The position numbers were made by a program, and so were the translations under genes. The notes beneath the pieces were generated by a model. That model had not been told where the DNA came from. It saw only the letters and a program-made list of their open reading frames with translations, and ran no database searches. This document shows positions 7,984 to 9,007 of a DNA stretch of 9,007 bases, one piece after another (the stretch's first letter is position 1; each line of letters begins with the position of its first letter). The DNA is from Fidelibacterota bacterium UBA7301 (GTDB lineage Bacteria > Fidelibacterota > Marinisomatia > Marinisomatales > TCS55). The stretch covers positions 1 to 9,007 of the forward strand of contig DKQT01000031.1 in NCBI GenBank assembly GCA_002471845.1, given 5' to 3'.

Positions 7984-8619
7984 ATGTTAACAGAATTAAA
8001 TCATTTGGTTACATCATTACAAAAACGCCTTTCCAATCCACTGCCTGGACAAGAAGCACATCAATTAGCCGAAGTTCAAAGCCAAACACCATTGTTTTTT
8101 CTTAATTCAATTGAAACAGCAGTACCCGCTTCTGTTTTGATTCTCTTATTTCTTAAAGATAATGATATTCATTTTTTTCTTACCAAACGAACCGATGCCG
8201 TGGGACATCACAAAGGACAAATTTCCTTACCGGGAGGCGCCTGGGAGGATGGGGAACAACTCCATGAAACGGCGATCCGTGAGACAGAAGAAGAAATTGG
8301 TGTCGATAGACATATAATACAATTGGTAGGTGGTCTCACGCCATTTTATACACCGGTAACCGGATTTATGGTCCATCCTTTTATTGGGTGGTGCAGAAAA
8401 AGGCCCAGTACAAATATTCAAACAGATGAAGTACATAAATTATTTACAGTATCCCTTTCTACCCTTTTAGATGACCAAATATTTCAGTCAGAAAATTGGG
8501 AAATTCGAGGGCATACGGCTATAGTTCCCTTTTATAATTTCGAGGGATATAAAGCCTGGGGGGTCACAGCATCAATCCTTTCGGAATTCAAATCGATATT
8601 AAAAGATGTGAAACTTTGA
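7984..8619 (+). CDS. NUDIX hydrolase, CoA pyrophosphatase (NudL)-like
   Basis: Encodes a 211-aa soluble protein. The Nudix box is complete at residues 85-107: G85, E91, then RETEEEIGV (99-107), fitting G-x5-E-x7-RE-U-x-EE-x-G-U with T101 at a position that is usually hydrophobic. Just before it, FLTKRTDAVGHHKGQISLPGG (65-85) resembles the NuCoA signature of CoA diphosphatases, although the usual arginine is G74 and FPGG is LPGG. Later features also fit that family: FYTPVTGFMVHPFIGW (121-136), the DEVHKLFTVSLSTLL stretch (148-162) and a C-terminal AWGVTASIL (191-199). Family members cleave CoA and its derivatives to 3',5'-ADP and 4'-phosphopantetheine in a Mg- or Mn-dependent reaction; specificity for CoA is inferred from the motif and could be broader. 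The length is typical. It is the first gene after the divergent region and may be co-transcribed with the CotH-like lipoprotein gene starting 8 nt after its stop. Confidence 0.9.
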   Translation: MLTELNHLVTSLQKRLSNPLPGQEAHQLAEVQSQTPLFFLNSIETAVPASVLILLFLKDNDIHFFLTKRTDAVGHHKGQISLPGGAWEDGEQLHETAIRETEEEIGVDRHIIQLVGGLTPFYTPVTGFMVHPFIGWCRKRPSTNIQTDEVHKLFTVSLSTLLDDQIFQSENWEIRGHTAIVPFYNFEGYKAWGVTASILSEFKSILKDVKL

Positions 8620-8627
8620 AATTTTTT

Positions 8628-9007
8628 ATGACTCATCATCTTAATAAGGTAGTATATCAATTATATATCCTATCCTTCTTTATTGTTTTTATTTCCTGCA
8701 ACAAAACAGATTCCCAACTTCCACATGAAGAGGATCCACAATTGAACCCTACCCTGCTTCAATTTATAATCGATACGGATGGTCAAGAAATTATGGATGA
8801 GCCCAAAATTCCAGCAACTCTTGTCGTCAGAGATAGTAGTGATACGCTTTATAATGGTTATATTGGCATTGAATATCGAGGATCAACATCTCAAATCTTT
8901 TTTGATAAAAAGTCATATGGTATTGAAACCTGGGATCAAGATGGAAACGATATGGATGTAGAGTTAGCCGGTTTCCCTCCTGAAGAAGATTGGATTTTAC
9001 AGGGCCC
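8628..9007 (+). CDS. CotH kinase-like lipoprotein, N-terminal part, cut by the window end
   Basis: An open frame from ATG at 8628 runs stop-free to the window edge, giving 126 codons; the 3' end lies outside. Residues 1-24 form a lipoprotein signal peptide: K7, hydrophobic core about 9-22, lipobox-like FISC with lipidated C24, followed by NKTDSQ. A short acidic/proline linker leads into a domain whose IEYRGSTSQIFFDKKSYGIE (81-100), D103/D105/D108 region and FPPEEDWILQG (116-126) match the opening of CotH family proteins, which typically continue with a 'YSDKSLMRN'-like segment. CotH proteins are atypical secreted kinases first described in Bacillus spore coats; many Gram-negative bacteria encode exported homologues of unknown substrate. 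The catalytic residues would lie beyond the window, so activity cannot be judged. The start follows the NUDIX stop by 8 nt and has no clear Shine-Dalgarno sequence. A TTG four codons upstream (8616) is in frame, but ATG is preferred. Confidence 0.85.
   Translation, partial: MTHHLNKVVYQLYILSFFIVFISCNKTDSQLPHEEDPQLNPTLLQFIIDTDGQEIMDEPKIPATLVVRDSSDTLYNGYIGIEYRGSTSQIFFDKKSYGIETWDQDGNDMDVELAGFPPEEDWILQG

Noticed and set aside
8779..8961. Alternative small plus-strand open frame near the right end
   Set aside because: It overlaps the CotH-like lipoprotein frame, which has a signal peptide, lipobox and family motifs; the small frame has none.

Overview
The window looks like a chromosomal segment from an uncultured Gram-negative bacterium of the Fibrobacterota-Chlorobiota-Bacteroidota (FCB) superphylum. 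The case for this is a carboxypeptidase-regulatory-like TonB receptor, a secreted multidomain protein with a C-terminal type IX secretion (T9SS)-like sorting domain, a PorV/PorQ-family outer-membrane protein, and A/T-rich leaders without clear Shine-Dalgarno sequences. The combination of Asp-rich 'DGxDNDxDGxVDE' stretches, an FN3 domain and a PorV-type neighbour is reminiscent of Candidatus Marinimicrobia (SAR406) or Calditrichota-type genomes. That placement is inference from general resemblance, not from a search. Base composition is moderately A/T-rich and looks even across the window, with no sign of recent insertion.

Layout. Positions 41-7285 hold three tightly packed plus-strand genes that almost certainly form one operon: a 939-aa TonB-dependent receptor, a 1133-aa secreted protein (4-nt gap), and a 340-aa PorV/PorQ-like outer-membrane protein (ATGA overlap). 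A convergent minus-strand gene, 7282-7929, encodes a HAD-superfamily hydrolase with an unusual DWNGT motif I; its stop codon overlaps that of the PorV-like gene in a palindromic TTAA. After a 54-nt divergent intergenic region come a plus-strand NUDIX hydrolase resembling CoA pyrophosphatases (7984-8619) and, 8 nt after its stop, a lipoprotein with the start of a CotH kinase-like domain, which runs off the right end of the window.

How the genes may work together. The first three all belong to the cell envelope. The 1133-aa protein would be exported by Sec, carried across the outer membrane through its C-terminal domain (plausibly with help from the adjacent PorV-like protein), and then act at the surface beside the TonB receptor. 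No SusD-like lipoprotein is present, so this is not a standard SusCD pair. The HAD and NUDIX proteins look like soluble small-molecule phosphohydrolases unrelated to the envelope operon. The CotH-like lipoprotein is again an envelope protein. No RNA genes, mobile elements, CRISPR arrays or strong terminators were seen.
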